NCBI RefSeq assembly: GCF_020215645.1
Contig: NZ_CP084058.1
Location: 7,440,001-7,504,000, forward strand
From: Nonomuraea gerenzanensis
Lineage (GTDB): Bacteria > Actinomycetota > Actinomycetes > Streptosporangiales > Streptosporangiaceae
Direction of reading: 5' to 3'
DNA: 64,000 bases
The notes under the pieces: generated by a model
Databases searched by the model: none
What the model was told of the DNA's origin: nothing
What the model saw: the letters and a program-made list of their open reading frames with translations, nothing else
Position numbers and translations under genes: made by a program
In this document: piece by piece, positions 54,975 through 63,877 of the stretch
How positions within the stretch are numbered: the first letter of the stretch is position 1
How the letters are laid out: every line of letters begins with the position of its first letter

Positions 54975-56135
54975 GTGAAGGTCGCGTGCGTCGGCGGCGG
55001 GCCCGCCAGCCTGTACTTCTCGATCCTGATGAAACGGGTGGACCCCGCCCACGACATCACCGTGTACGAGCGCAACCCCGCCGGTTCCACGTACGGCTGG
55101 GGGGTGACGTACTGGGACGAGCTGTTCGGCTACCTGCACGACGTCGATCCCGAGTCGGCCCGCGAGATCAGCGCCGGCTCCGCCCGCTGGGACAGCTGGG
55201 TCGTGCACCTGCACGAGCGCGCGACGGTGACCGTGGGGCACGGCGACAAGGGGTTCGGCATCAGCCGGCGGCGGCTGCTCGCCATCCTCGCCGAGCGGGC
55301 CGAGTCGCTCGGCGTGCGTGTCGAGTACGAGCACGAGATCGCCGCCGAGGAGCACGTGGCCGACGCCGACCTGGTCGTGGCAGGCGACGGCGTCAACAGC
55401 CGGCTGCGCGAGCGGCATGCCGAGCACTTCGGCACCGAGGTGGAGGTGGGGCGCAACCCGTACGTGTGGCTCGGCACCACCAAGGTCCTCGACTCCTTCA
55501 CCTTCGCCTTCGTCGAGACCGAGCACGGCTGGATCTGGTGCTACGGCTACCCGTACGGCGAGGAGGGCAGCACGTTCATCGTCGAGTGCGCGCCGCAGAC
55601 GTGGCGCGGGCTCGGGCTGGACGTGGCGAACGAGGGCGACGGCCTGGCCCACCTGGAGAAGCTCTTCGCGGAGGTGCTGGACGGGCATCCGCTGATCGGC
55701 CGCACCCAGGGCGGCGGCGAGGCGCACTGGCTGAACTTCCGCACCCTGACCAACCGCACCTGGCACCGCGGCAACCTCGTCCTGCTCGGCGACTCGGCGC
55801 ACACCACGCACTACTCGATCGGCGCCGGCACCGCGCTGGCGCTGGGCGACGCGGCCTACCTGGTGGACGCGCTGCACTCCGGCGAGGAGCTGGAGACGGC
55901 CCTGACCGGGTACGAGCGGGAGCGGATGGCCGCCATCAGGCCGTCCCAGCGGGCGGCGCGGCGCAGTGCCCAGTGGTACGAGAACGTGCCTCGTTACATC
56001 GACCGGCCGCCCAAGGAGATGATCGCGCTGCTGAACTCGCGGCATTCCGGGGTGCTTCCACACGTTCCGCCGCGCCTGTACTACTGGACGGGCACGGCCG
56101 CCGGGGCGATCTCGGGGCTGTTCAGCCGGCGATAG
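54975..56135 (+). CDS. FAD-dependent monooxygenase like the N-terminal domain of anthraniloyl-CoA monooxygenase
   Basis: GTG 54975 follows GGGGAG. The 386-residue protein has the Rossmann start VACVGGGPASLYFSILMKRVDPAHDITVYERNPAGSTYGWGVTYWD, which closely resembles anthraniloyl-CoA monooxygenase and salicylyl-CoA 5-hydroxylase. The DG motif (DLVVAGDGVNSRLRE) and the second FAD motif NLVLLGDSAHTTHYSIGAGTALALGDAAYL follow. Anthraniloyl-CoA enzymes carry a further flavin reductase domain, which is absent. It may hydroxylate an aromatic CoA thioester or other aromatic. No partner CoA ligase or thioesterase gene is near. Confidence 0.88.
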   Translation: MKVACVGGGPASLYFSILMKRVDPAHDITVYERNPAGSTYGWGVTYWDELFGYLHDVDPESAREISAGSARWDSWVVHLHERATVTVGHGDKGFGISRRRLLAILAERAESLGVRVEYEHEIAAEEHVADADLVVAGDGVNSRLRERHAEHFGTEVEVGRNPYVWLGTTKVLDSFTFAFVETEHGWIWCYGYPYGEEGSTFIVECAPQTWRGLGLDVANEGDGLAHLEKLFAEVLDGHPLIGRTQGGGEAHWLNFRTLTNRTWHRGNLVLLGDSAHTTHYSIGAGTALALGDAAYLVDALHSGEELETALTGYERERMAAIRPSQRAARRSAQWYENVPRYIDRPPKEMIALLNSRHSGVLPHVPPRLYYWTGTAAGAISGLFSRR

Positions 56136-56150
56136 GGCGGGCCTCAGGGC

Positions 56151-56204
56151 GGCAGCGGCAGCGGCAGCGGCAGCGGCAGCGGCGACGGCGACGGCGACGG
56201 CGAC
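56151..56204. repeat. Hexanucleotide microsatellite (GGCAGC)5(GGCGAC)4
   Basis: Five exact GGCAGC units are followed by four exact GGCGAC units, in the 84-bp gap between the convergent flavoprotein and AI-2E genes. The array ends 15 bp before the AI-2E stop codon. Confidence 0.9.
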
Positions 56205-56219
56205 GGTGGCAGCGGTGGC

Positions 56220-57407
56220 TCAGCCGGGCGTGGTGCGTTCGGCGTCCGGCTCCGGCGAAGGCGCCTGGCCACCACCCGGCCCGTCCTCACGCGCGGCGGC
56301 ATCGCGCGGGCCGTCGTGGCCGGTGGAGGCGGGCTGCACCAGCTCCTGCCGCTTGACGAACGTGTCGATCAGCGACAGCAGCATGGCCACCACCGGCACC
56401 GCCAGTAACGCCCCCACGACCCCGAACAACGACGCCCCCAGGATCACCGCCGCGAACGCCACCCCAGGATGGATGTCCACCGACTTCCCACTGATCCGCG
56501 GCTCCAGCACCAGATTCTCCACCTGCTGATACAGCACCCCCCATCCCAGCGCGACCAGCCCGATCCACGGCCGGGGCGACACCAGCCCGACCACGGCGGG
56601 CAGCACGACGGCGATGTACGTGCCGATGGTGGGCACGAACTGGGCGATCAGCCCCGTCCACAGCCCGAGCGCGAGCCACGACGGCATGCCGAGCACCAGG
56701 AACACCACGGCGGAGGCGGCGGCGTTGACGGTGGCCAGGATGAGCCGGGCCCACACGTACCCGCCGGTCTTGACCAGCGACACGTCCCACACGGTGAGGA
56801 AGACCCGCTGGAAGTTCGCGGGCATGAGCCGCGCCAGCCACAGGCGCAGGCGGGGCCCGTCGGCCGACAGGTAGAAGACGAGCAGCAGCAGGGTGAACGC
56901 GTTGACGAGCGCCCCGGTGACGGTGCCGAGCACGCCCAGCACGTTGCCGAGCACGTCCTGGGCGTACTGGGCGGCCTGCTGCGGGGTGAGGTTGAGCGAG
57001 GTGAGAATGGTGGAGATCTGGTAGTTGGTGCCGAAGCGCTCGTTCACCCAGGCGACGGCGCCGGTGAGGATGTCGGGCAGCTCCCGCACCAGCACCGCGA
57101 CCTGCTCCGCCAGCAGGCTGCCGAACAGGTACAGGAAGATCGCCGACACCAGGGCGAACGCCACCATCACGAGCAGGGCCGCCGCCCCGCGCCGCATGTG
57201 CCGGGCCAGGCGGCGCACGGCGGGCTCCATGGCCAGGGAGATGAACCAGGCCATCACCACCACGACGATCAGCCCGCCCGCGTCGATCAGCACGAAGCGC
57301 GCGAAGAGCACCACGGCCAGGACCGCGACGACGGCGAAGGCCGCCCGCCACACGTTCGCGGGTGAGAGCAGCACGCGCACCACCCGGGGCTCCTGCCGCT
57401 GCGTCAT
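56220..57407 (-). CDS. AI-2E family transporter (putative permease)
   Basis: ATG 57407 follows GGGAGG. The 395-residue protein has the AI-2E (PerM/YdiK) layout: paired N-terminal helices (FAVVAVLAVVLFARFVLI, GGLIVVVVMAWFISLAME), a soluble amphipathic region with VRELPDILTGAVAWVNERFGTNYQ, then several helices. It has the family motifs VPTIGTYIAVVLPAVVGL and ENLVLEPRISGKSVDIHPGVAFAAVILGASLFGVVGALLAVPVVAM. A hydrophilic acidic tail (ASTGHDGPRDAAAREDGPGGG) ends it. Family members export small solutes or act as Na+/H+ antiporters; the substrate is unknown. Confidence 0.92.
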   Translation of the reverse strand: MTQRQEPRVVRVLLSPANVWRAAFAVVAVLAVVLFARFVLIDAGGLIVVVVMAWFISLAMEPAVRRLARHMRRGAAALLVMVAFALVSAIFLYLFGSLLAEQVAVLVRELPDILTGAVAWVNERFGTNYQISTILTSLNLTPQQAAQYAQDVLGNVLGVLGTVTGALVNAFTLLLLVFYLSADGPRLRLWLARLMPANFQRVFLTVWDVSLVKTGGYVWARLILATVNAAASAVVFLVLGMPSWLALGLWTGLIAQFVPTIGTYIAVVLPAVVGLVSPRPWIGLVALGWGVLYQQVENLVLEPRISGKSVDIHPGVAFAAVILGASLFGVVGALLAVPVVAMLLSLIDTFVKRQELVQPASTGHDGPRDAAAREDGPGGGQAPSPEPDAERTTPG

Positions 57408-57552
57408 GTGCCCTCCCTGAGGTTCGCGGGTGCCGCGTCCCTCCGGATCGGGTGACATGATCGGCGACAGGTACGTGGCCCTGGGCAGCGTACGTGCTGG
57501 GCGAGGTGCTTGCACAGTCTCGATCACCGCGTACGCCGCCGGCGGGCGGGCC

Positions 57553-58170
57553 TCAGGTGGCCAGGGCGGCCCGCTGCCGATCGGCGTAGCGGATCCACAA
57601 CATGATCACGATGACCAGGATGCCCCAGGTCACCAGCCAGATCCCCAGCATCCAGATCAGCACCAGCAGCGACAGGCTGGGGATGGCCAGGATCACGATT
57701 CCGACGAGGATCGCCAGGATCGGCAGCACGAGGTGCCAGCCCCACTTCGGCCTGGAGCGGTCGCCGAGCACGGTGACCAGCTCGATGACGCCGCCGAGGA
57801 GCCAGAACAGGCCCATCAGGATGGCCAGCACGGTGACGGTCTGCGGCACGTTGCGCACCGCCAGGATGCCGATGGCCAGGGACAGCACGCCGAGCAGGGC
57901 GTACAGGACGCGGGCGCCACCCGTGGCCAGCTCCGCCATGAGGGCCTGGACGATCCGGTAGATGCCGAGCACGATCAGCTGCAGGCCGAACAGCACGGCC
58001 GCGATGGCGATCGAGGGGCCCGGCCAGATCAGCACCGCCAGGCCCAGCACCAGGGACAGGAGGCCGGCGGCGATCGCCCAGCCGGTGGCGCCGCGCATCA
58101 GGCGCACGGTCATGCCGTCCTTCTCTGCCGGACCTGCCCCGGCAGCCTCGGGAGAAGTCGCTGATGTCAT
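57553..58170 (-). CDS. HdeD/DUF308 family membrane protein A
   Basis: The 205-residue protein has six hydrophobic helices in pairs (GWAIAAGLLSLVLGLAVLIWPGPSIAIAAVLFGLQLIVLGIYRIV, then ALLGVLSLAIGILAVRN, TVTVLAILMGLFWLLGGVIELVTVLGD and LPILAILVGIVILAIPSLSLLVLIWMLGIWLVTWGILVIVIML). This is the HdeD (DUF308) pattern. HdeD is linked to acid resistance in E. coli; in actinobacteria the role is unproven. It is in the same orientation as the paralogue upstream. Confidence 0.9.
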   Translation of the reverse strand: MTSATSPEAAGAGPAEKDGMTVRLMRGATGWAIAAGLLSLVLGLAVLIWPGPSIAIAAVLFGLQLIVLGIYRIVQALMAELATGGARVLYALLGVLSLAIGILAVRNVPQTVTVLAILMGLFWLLGGVIELVTVLGDRSRPKWGWHLVLPILAILVGIVILAIPSLSLLVLIWMLGIWLVTWGILVIVIMLWIRYADRQRAALAT

Positions 58171-58250
58171 GGGTCTTCCCTCCTCGGCGCCCTACGCGGG
58201 CCTCGCGAGAGTGTCTCCTTCGACGACACCGCGCCTGCGGCGGCGCCGCA

Positions 58251-58937
58251 TCACCCGTCCGAGGGGAGGCGGGGCTGGGCGGTCGTGATGAGGGCGGTGA
58301 GGCCGCCGCTCGCGATCAGCTGGACGCCCACGATCAGGATCAGCGCCTCCGGGGAGGGCGCGGGGAGGAGGAGCAGGGCGCCGCCCGCGAGCGTCGTGGC
58401 GACGGACAGTGCGGCCGTGGCGCCGGCACCGGGTCGCAACGGGCCGGTGACGACGCTCATCAGCTCGATGATCCCGCTGATGAGCCACATGAGGCCGAAC
58501 AGCACGCGGAACACCGCCGCCGTGCGCACCTGACCGTCCAGCGTGAGCGCACCGGCCGACGGCATGACGCCGTCCAGCGTGAGACCGCCGGCCGCCGGCA
58601 TGACGCCGTCCAGCGTGAGACCGCCGGCCGCCGGCACGACGCCGTCCAGCGTGAGACCGCCGGCCGCCGGCACGACGCCGTCCAGCGGGAAGGCGCCGGC
58701 TGAGGGCGAGGCGCTGTGCCAGGCGAGCGCGCCCACGACGACCAGCGAGCCACCGTGCAGTGCGAACAGCAGCCGCACCCCCGTGTCGTCCTCCGTGACG
58801 CACCTGGCGACGTCGAGCACCCCGGCCACGACCAGGTACCCACCGAGCAGCGTGGCGGCGGTGCCGGGCGCGAGCCAGGGCCCGGTCAGCATGAGCACCC
58901 CGGCGACCAGGCTGACCAGCCCGGCCGCGCGCCGCAT
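58251..58937 (-). CDS. HdeD/DUF308-like membrane protein B with internal 12-residue repeats
   Basis: Start taken at ATG 58937; GTG starts at 58958 and 59006 are possible and none has a clear ribosome site. The 228-residue protein has hydrophobic helices at both ends (GLVSLVAGVLMLTGPWLAPGTAATLLGGYLVVAGVLDV; VFRVLFGLMWLISGIIELMSVVTGP; ALILIVGVQLIASGGLTALI). Between helices lies a non-hydrophobic insertion of four 12-residue repeats (GVVPAAGGLTLD type), coded by 36-bp DNA units. The insertion should form an extra loop, probably outside the membrane. It is related to protein A. Confidence 0.78.
   Translation of the reverse strand: MRRAAGLVSLVAGVLMLTGPWLAPGTAATLLGGYLVVAGVLDVARCVTEDDTGVRLLFALHGGSLVVVGALAWHSASPSAGAFPLDGVVPAAGGLTLDGVVPAAGGLTLDGVMPAAGGLTLDGVMPSAGALTLDGQVRTAAVFRVLFGLMWLISGIIELMSVVTGPLRPGAGATAALSVATTLAGGALLLLPAPSPEALILIVGVQLIASGGLTALITTAQPRLPSDG
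58536..58679. repeat. Four tandem 36-bp coding repeats
   Basis: GTCCAGCGTGAG recurs exactly every 36 bp at 58536, 58572, 58608 and 58644, with a partial further copy at 58680. The two middle units are identical in most positions. Being a multiple of three, changes in copy number keep the frame. Confidence 0.9.
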
Positions 58938-58965
58938 GGCAGTGGCACCGGGGTCCACGGCCGGC

Positions 58966-60429
58966 TCAGGCGGCCGTGGACCGCGTCTGCTTGGCCTCCT
59001 GCTCACGTGGCAGGAACATCGCGGCGGCCAGCCCGATGAGCGAGATCACCACGAGGGTGGCCAGCGCCGCGGCGTAGGGCCGCCCGCCGGGGAAGCTCGC
59101 CGCCACGATCACCGACCCGGCCAGCGCGGTGCCGAGCGACGACCCCAGGTTGGACACGCTGCGCGACAGCCCGGAGATGTCGTCCTGCTCGTCCTCGGGG
59201 AAGCTCGACTGCACCACGTTCACCGACGCGGTGAGCATGGTGCCGACGCCGAGCCCCATCAGCAGCAGCCCGGGCGCGTACGCGAGGACCGAGTCGGTGT
59301 CCGGCCCCAGCGCCAGCAGCAGCAACATGCCCAGGGCCATGGCCAGGAACCCGACGCGGATCATGCGGCGTTGCGGATGCCGGCTGGCGAAGCGCTCGGC
59401 GGCGGCCGAGGAGGCCAGGATGCCGATGGTGGCGGGGGTGAGCATGAGGCCGGTCTGGATGGCGTTGTAGTGCCACGCCTGCTGCAGGTAGACCGAGATC
59501 ACGAAGAACGAGCCCTGCATGGTCAGCCACTGCACGTTCTGCGTCACCAGGCCGAGGTTGGAGGTGCGGCTGCGGAACAGCGACAGGGAGATCAGCGGGT
59601 TGCCGCCCGCCTTCTCCCTGGCGCGTACGTGCAGGCAGAACCAGAGCAGGAACAGCGCGCCGAGCACGACGAACAGCCACACCGGCGAGATCCCGCCGGC
59701 GGGGATCACCACGGTGCCGCCGATGACGAAGTCGGCGCGGGAGGCGAGCCAGCCGTAGGTGCCCGACTGCAGGATGCCGAACACCACGAAGAACATGCCG
59801 GCCGCCGACAGGACCGCGCCCATGACGTCGAAGGACGGCCGGGGCCCCGTTCGCGGCATCGCGGCGATCCGGCGGGCCAGCACGATGATCCAGACGACGA
59901 CCAGGACCTGGAGGATGAAGGAGGCCCGCCAGCTGATGGTGCTGGTGATGAGCCCGCCGATGAGCGGCCCGGCCGCCGCGCCCAGCCCCGCCGCGCCGCT
60001 GACCACGCCGAAGTACTTGGCCCGCTGGCGCACGTCGGTGAAGGCCACGGTGATCAGGATGTAGATGGGCGGGATGAGCAGGGCCGAGCCGATGCCTTCG
60101 AGCAGCGAGTACCCGATGATCATCAGGGGCAGCCCCTGGGCGAGCGACGCCAGCAGGGCGCCTGCCCCGTACACCACGAGGCCGGCCAGGAAGCAGGTCT
60201 TGCGGCCCAGGATGTCGGTCAGCTTGCTGCCGGCGATCATCAGGGACGCCATCGTCAGCGTGAACAGGGTGATCGTGGTCTGGATGCCCGTCACCGACGT
60301 GCCGATGTCCTGCGCGATCGTGCTGATCGCCACGTTCATGTTGGTGGCCGCGTAGCTGGCGATGAACTGCGCCAGCGCCAGCGGGAGGACCAGGGCCCGC
60401 GGGGACGGGCCCGTGCTCGGTTCCGTCAT
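58966..60429 (-). CDS. MFS exporter, DHA2 (14-TM) family
   Basis: The ATG at 60429 overlaps the ATPase stop (ATGA). The 487-residue protein has about 14 hydrophobic helices and the DHA2 drug:H+ antiporter motifs: ALAQFIASYAATNMNVAISTIAQDIGTS, SKLTDILGRKTCFLAGLVVYGAGALLASLA (motif A), GVVSGAAGLGAAAGPLIGGLITSTISWRASF (motif C) and GFLAMALGMLLLLALG. It probably exports a drug, metabolite or lipid. Coupled to the ATPase gene, it is part of the same ion-handling and stress unit. Confidence 0.93.
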   Translation of the reverse strand: MTEPSTGPSPRALVLPLALAQFIASYAATNMNVAISTIAQDIGTSVTGIQTTITLFTLTMASLMIAGSKLTDILGRKTCFLAGLVVYGAGALLASLAQGLPLMIIGYSLLEGIGSALLIPPIYILITVAFTDVRQRAKYFGVVSGAAGLGAAAGPLIGGLITSTISWRASFILQVLVVVWIIVLARRIAAMPRTGPRPSFDVMGAVLSAAGMFFVVFGILQSGTYGWLASRADFVIGGTVVIPAGGISPVWLFVVLGALFLLWFCLHVRAREKAGGNPLISLSLFRSRTSNLGLVTQNVQWLTMQGSFFVISVYLQQAWHYNAIQTGLMLTPATIGILASSAAAERFASRHPQRRMIRVGFLAMALGMLLLLALGPDTDSVLAYAPGLLLMGLGVGTMLTASVNVVQSSFPEDEQDDISGLSRSVSNLGSSLGTALAGSVIVAASFPGGRPYAAALATLVVISLIGLAAAMFLPREQEAKQTRSTAA

Positions 60430-63176
60430 GCCACGCTCCCGGTCAGAGCCTCGTCCGCCTTGCGCTGCTTGCGCCGCGCCAGGGCCTTCTGCACCTCGGA
60501 CACGGGGATGATGACACCGGCCACCACGATGCAGACGAGCCACTGGCCCAGGTCCATGTCCACGGTGCCGAGCAGCCGCTGGAAGAAGTCGACGCCGCCG
60601 GACAGGACGATCGCCAGCACGGACAGCAGGCTCGCGTAGAGGAACGGCTTGTCGGGGGTGCCGCCGCGGGCGAACATCGAGCGCGTCTCGTCCCGGCAGG
60701 CGATGGAGAAGAACAGGTTGAACAGCGCGAACGTGGTCAGCGCCATCGTCCTGGCGAGGTCCTCGCCCTGCGCCTGGCCCCACCAGACGACCCCGAGCGT
60801 GCCGACGCCGACGACGAACCCGGCGACGCCGAGCCAGCGGAACAGCCGGCGGTCGAGGATCTGCTCGTTGATCGGGCGTGGTCTGCGCTGCATGAGGTCG
60901 GCCGCCGCGACGCCGTAGCCCAGCCCGACCGCCTGGCAGATCTGGACGGTGAAGTTCACCCAGAGCGTCTGCAGGGGCAGCATCGGCACGCCGCTGACCA
61001 GGTTGAAGACGCTGGCGCCGAGGAAGGTGACGATGAAGCCGATCAGCGTGCCGATCTGGAACTTGATGTACTTCTTCAGGTTGTCGTACAGGCCGCGGCC
61101 CATCTCCACCGCCCGCACGATGGTGGAGAAGTCGTCGTCGGTGAGGATCATGGTGGCGGCCTCCTTGGAGACCTCCGTGCCGGTGATGCCCATCGCGATG
61201 CCGATGTCGGCGCGCTTGAGCGCCGGGGCGTCGTTGACGCCGTCGCCCGTCATGGCCACGACGTGGTCCTGCCTGCGCAGCACGTCGACCAGGCGCACCT
61301 TGTGCTCGGGCGCGACCCTGGCGATGACCCCGATGTCGGAGATCTCGCGCAGCGCGGTCTCGTCGTCCATGGCCGCGAACTCGGCGCCGGTGATCGCCCG
61401 CCCCGGGATGCCGAGCTGCCGGGCGATGGACTCCGCGGTCACCGCGTGGTCGCCGGTGATCATGCGGACCTCGATGCCGGCCTCGCGGGCCTTGGCGATG
61501 GCCGCCTTGGCCTGCGGGCGCGGCGGGTCCACGATGCCCACGAGCGACAGCAGCACCAGGCCGTCCACCTGGGCGAGCAGATCGCCGTCGGGGTCGAACG
61601 CGGCGGGGTCGAAGTCCTTGCGGGCGGTGCCCATCACGCGCAGGCCCTGCTCGGCCAGGCGCTGGTTCTCCTCCAGGTAGCGGGCGCGGAAGTCATCGGT
61701 GACCGGGATGGGGCCGAGCCCGGAGTCCAGCACGGAGTCCGAGCGGGCCAGCAGCTGGTCGGGCGCGCCCTTGACCAGGCAGCGGATGACCTCGGAGCCG
61801 CGCTCGTCGGGCATCCGGTGGAAGGTCGCCATCAGCTTGTACGCCGCGTCGAACGGCACCTCGGCGACCCGCGGATAGGCCGCCCGGGTGCCGCGCACGT
61901 CCAGGCCGCCCTTCTCGGCCAGCACGACCAGCGCGCCCTCGGTCGGGTCGCCGACGAGCACGCCGTCCTGCACCTCGGCGTCCGCGGTCAGCGCCATCGG
62001 CAGCAGGAACGGCTCCAGGGGCACGTCGGGCTGGCCCGCCACGCGCTTGATCGTGCCCTCGGTGGAGTAGCCGGAGCCGGAGATCACGTACCGGCGGCCG
62101 GGGAGCGTCATCTCGACCGCGGTCATCTGGTTGAGCGTCAGGGTGCCCGTCTTGTCGGAGTTGATGGCGCTGGTGCAGCCGAGCGTCTCGGTCGAGCGCA
62201 GCCGCTTGACGATGGCGTTGGCCTTGGCCAGCATCTGCGTGCCCATCGACAGGATGGTCGTGACCACGGCGGGCAGGCCGGTGGGGATGGCGGCCACGGC
62301 GAAGGCGATGGAGGCGGTGAAGACCTGCGCGAAGGGGTTGCCGCGGGCCAGGTTCAGCGCCATCGACAGCACGAGCGCGAACCCGGAGATGACCAGGATC
62401 TGGTTGGTCAGCGCGGCGAGCTGCCTGGTCAGCGGGGTCTCCGTCTCCTCCTCGGTCTGCAGCATCCCGGAGATGTGCCCGACCTCGGTGGACATGCCGG
62501 TCGCCGTCACCACGAAGTCGCCCGAGCCGCGGGTGACGTTGGTGTTCATGAACGCCATCGTGATCCGGTCACCGATCCCCGCGCCGGGTGACAGCAGCGC
62601 GGCCGGGTCCTTGCCGACGGGCGTGCTCTCCCCGGTCAGCGCGGACTCGTCGATCTCCAGGGTCGCGGCCCTGATGATGCGGCCGTCGGCCGGCACCAGG
62701 TCGCCGGCCTCGACGGACACCACGTCCCCCGGCACCAGCTCGTCGGCGGCGACCTCGGCCAGGGCGCCGTCCCTGCGCACCTTCGCCTTGACGATCATCA
62801 TCTTCTGCAGCGCGGCCACCGCGGCCGCGGCCTTGCCCTCCTGCCGCAGCCCCAGGAAGGCGTTGAACAGGGTCAGGCCGAGCAGCACGATGCCGGTGCC
62901 CCACTGCTGGAGCAGCAGGCTGCCGATGCCGGCGACCAGCAGCACGAGCTGCATGGCGTCGGCGTACTGGCGCACGAAGGCCCGCCAGGCGGGCTCCGGC
63001 TTGGCCTCGGCGAACTTGTTGGGGCCGTACTGTTCCCTGCGGGTCTGGACCTCCGCCGCGCTCAGGCCGTGCCCGGCCTCCACGCCCAGCACCTTCAGCG
63101 CCTCGACGGCGGGCATGGCGAAGTAGGCGGGGGGCTCGGAATGGGCGGACCCCTGGCCCGCCGAGGACGTTGTCAT
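60426..63176 (-). CDS. P2-type cation-transporting ATPase (CtpF/PacL-like)
   Basis: ATG 63176 follows GAGGAGG. The 916-residue protein has the whole P2 ATPase plan: N-terminal cation-ATPase domain, actuator with TGESTPV, phosphorylation site SDKTGTLTLNQ, nucleotide-binding KGAPDQLL, and hinge MTGDGVNDAPALKRADIGIAMG. Helix 4 reads AVAAIPTGLPAVVT, where calcium pumps usually have PEGLP; this suggests altered ion specificity. Ten TM helices are expected. CtpF (Rv1997) is a DosR-regulon calcium/cation pump in M. tuberculosis; that regulation here is not shown. A 12-bp palindrome, GGCACCGGTGCC at 63198-63209, lies just upstream. Confidence 0.94.
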   Translation of the reverse strand: MTTSSAGQGSAHSEPPAYFAMPAVEALKVLGVEAGHGLSAAEVQTRREQYGPNKFAEAKPEPAWRAFVRQYADAMQLVLLVAGIGSLLLQQWGTGIVLLGLTLFNAFLGLRQEGKAAAAVAALQKMMIVKAKVRRDGALAEVAADELVPGDVVSVEAGDLVPADGRIIRAATLEIDESALTGESTPVGKDPAALLSPGAGIGDRITMAFMNTNVTRGSGDFVVTATGMSTEVGHISGMLQTEEETETPLTRQLAALTNQILVISGFALVLSMALNLARGNPFAQVFTASIAFAVAAIPTGLPAVVTTILSMGTQMLAKANAIVKRLRSTETLGCTSAINSDKTGTLTLNQMTAVEMTLPGRRYVISGSGYSTEGTIKRVAGQPDVPLEPFLLPMALTADAEVQDGVLVGDPTEGALVVLAEKGGLDVRGTRAAYPRVAEVPFDAAYKLMATFHRMPDERGSEVIRCLVKGAPDQLLARSDSVLDSGLGPIPVTDDFRARYLEENQRLAEQGLRVMGTARKDFDPAAFDPDGDLLAQVDGLVLLSLVGIVDPPRPQAKAAIAKAREAGIEVRMITGDHAVTAESIARQLGIPGRAITGAEFAAMDDETALREISDIGVIARVAPEHKVRLVDVLRRQDHVVAMTGDGVNDAPALKRADIGIAMGITGTEVSKEAATMILTDDDFSTIVRAVEMGRGLYDNLKKYIKFQIGTLIGFIVTFLGASVFNLVSGVPMLPLQTLWVNFTVQICQAVGLGYGVAAADLMQRRPRPINEQILDRRLFRWLGVAGFVVGVGTLGVVWWGQAQGEDLARTMALTTFALFNLFFSIACRDETRSMFARGGTPDKPFLYASLLSVLAIVLSGGVDFFQRLLGTVDMDLGQWLVCIVVAGVIIPVSEVQKALARRKQRKADEALTGSVA

Positions 63177-63284
63177 CGCTGCCTCCTCAAAACCGCGGGC
63201 ACCGGTGCCGAGTGTCCGGGGGCGAGCACCGTCCGGGCGTCACCCGGCGAGGGTGAACCCGGCGGCGCGGGGCCCGGCCACAGT

Positions 63285-63371
63285 GAGGACCACGGCGGCG
63301 GGAGACTCGGCCGCGGTGACGAGGACCACGGCGGCGGGTGCTCGGCGCAGTGGCGAGGACCACGGCGGCGG
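63285..63371. repeat. Three direct repeats GAGGACCACGGCGGCGG
   Basis: Copies start at 63285, 63321 and 63355 in the promoter region between the divergent ATPase gene (start 63176) and the small membrane protein gene (start 63395). The spacing is 36 and 34 bp. Confidence 0.8.
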
Positions 63372-63394
63372 CCGGGCGCGGCGGAGGGGGAGCG

Positions 63395-63877
63395 ATGGAC
63401 GAGGACCTGCGCGCCGACTACACGGGCGCGGTGTACGGATCGTTGCTGGCCGCCTCCGTCGTCGCCGGGACCAGCCCGGGCAAGGACCCGCCCGCCGGCG
63501 TGGTGATCAGCCTGCTGGTCCTGGCCACCGGGCTGGTGTTCTGGATCGCCCACGTCTACGCGCGGCTGGTCGGCGAGCGCCGGCACCTCCTGCGGCTGAG
63601 CTGGCGGCAGGTGCGGGCGGTGAGCCGGCGCGAGCGGCCGCTGGTGGAGGCCGCGCTGCCGCCCGCGCTGGCGGCCATGGGAGGCTGGGCGCTCGGCCTG
63701 CCCGACTCGGTGACCGCCTGGATGGCGTTGACGACCGCGCTGGCAGGCCAGGTGACCTGGGCCACCGTCGCGGGCATCCAGGCCCGCCTGGGCAGGTACC
63801 TGATCGTCCTGGCCGCCGTGGGCAATCTGCTCATCGGGCTGCTCCTGGTCGCGCTGAAGGCCCTGCTGGCGCACTGA
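63395..63877 (+). CDS. Small integral membrane protein, unknown
   Basis: ATG 63395 follows GGAGGGGG. The 160-residue protein has four hydrophobic segments (GAVYGSLLAASVVAG; GVVISLLVLATGLVFWIAHVYARLV; AALPPALAAMGGWALGL; LIVLAAVGNLLIGLLLVALKALL). A conserved-looking HVYARLVGERRHLLRLSWRQVRAVSRRERPLVEAALPP stretch forms the cytoplasmic loop. Related short membrane proteins occur in actinobacteria without a known role. It is divergent from the ATPase gene and shares its repeat-bearing promoter. Confidence 0.75.
   Translation: MDEDLRADYTGAVYGSLLAASVVAGTSPGKDPPAGVVISLLVLATGLVFWIAHVYARLVGERRHLLRLSWRQVRAVSRRERPLVEAALPPALAAMGGWALGLPDSVTAWMALTTALAGQVTWATVAGIQARLGRYLIVLAAVGNLLIGLLLVALKALLAH

Noticed and set aside
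63198..63209. GGCACCGGTGCC as a possible DosR box upstream of the ATPase
   Set aside because: It is a perfect palindrome but fits the DosR consensus poorly; kept only as an unassigned palindrome.
63285..63371. Three spaced direct repeats as a CRISPR array
   Set aside because: Only three 17-bp GC-rich repeats with short spacers that resemble each other; no cas genes.
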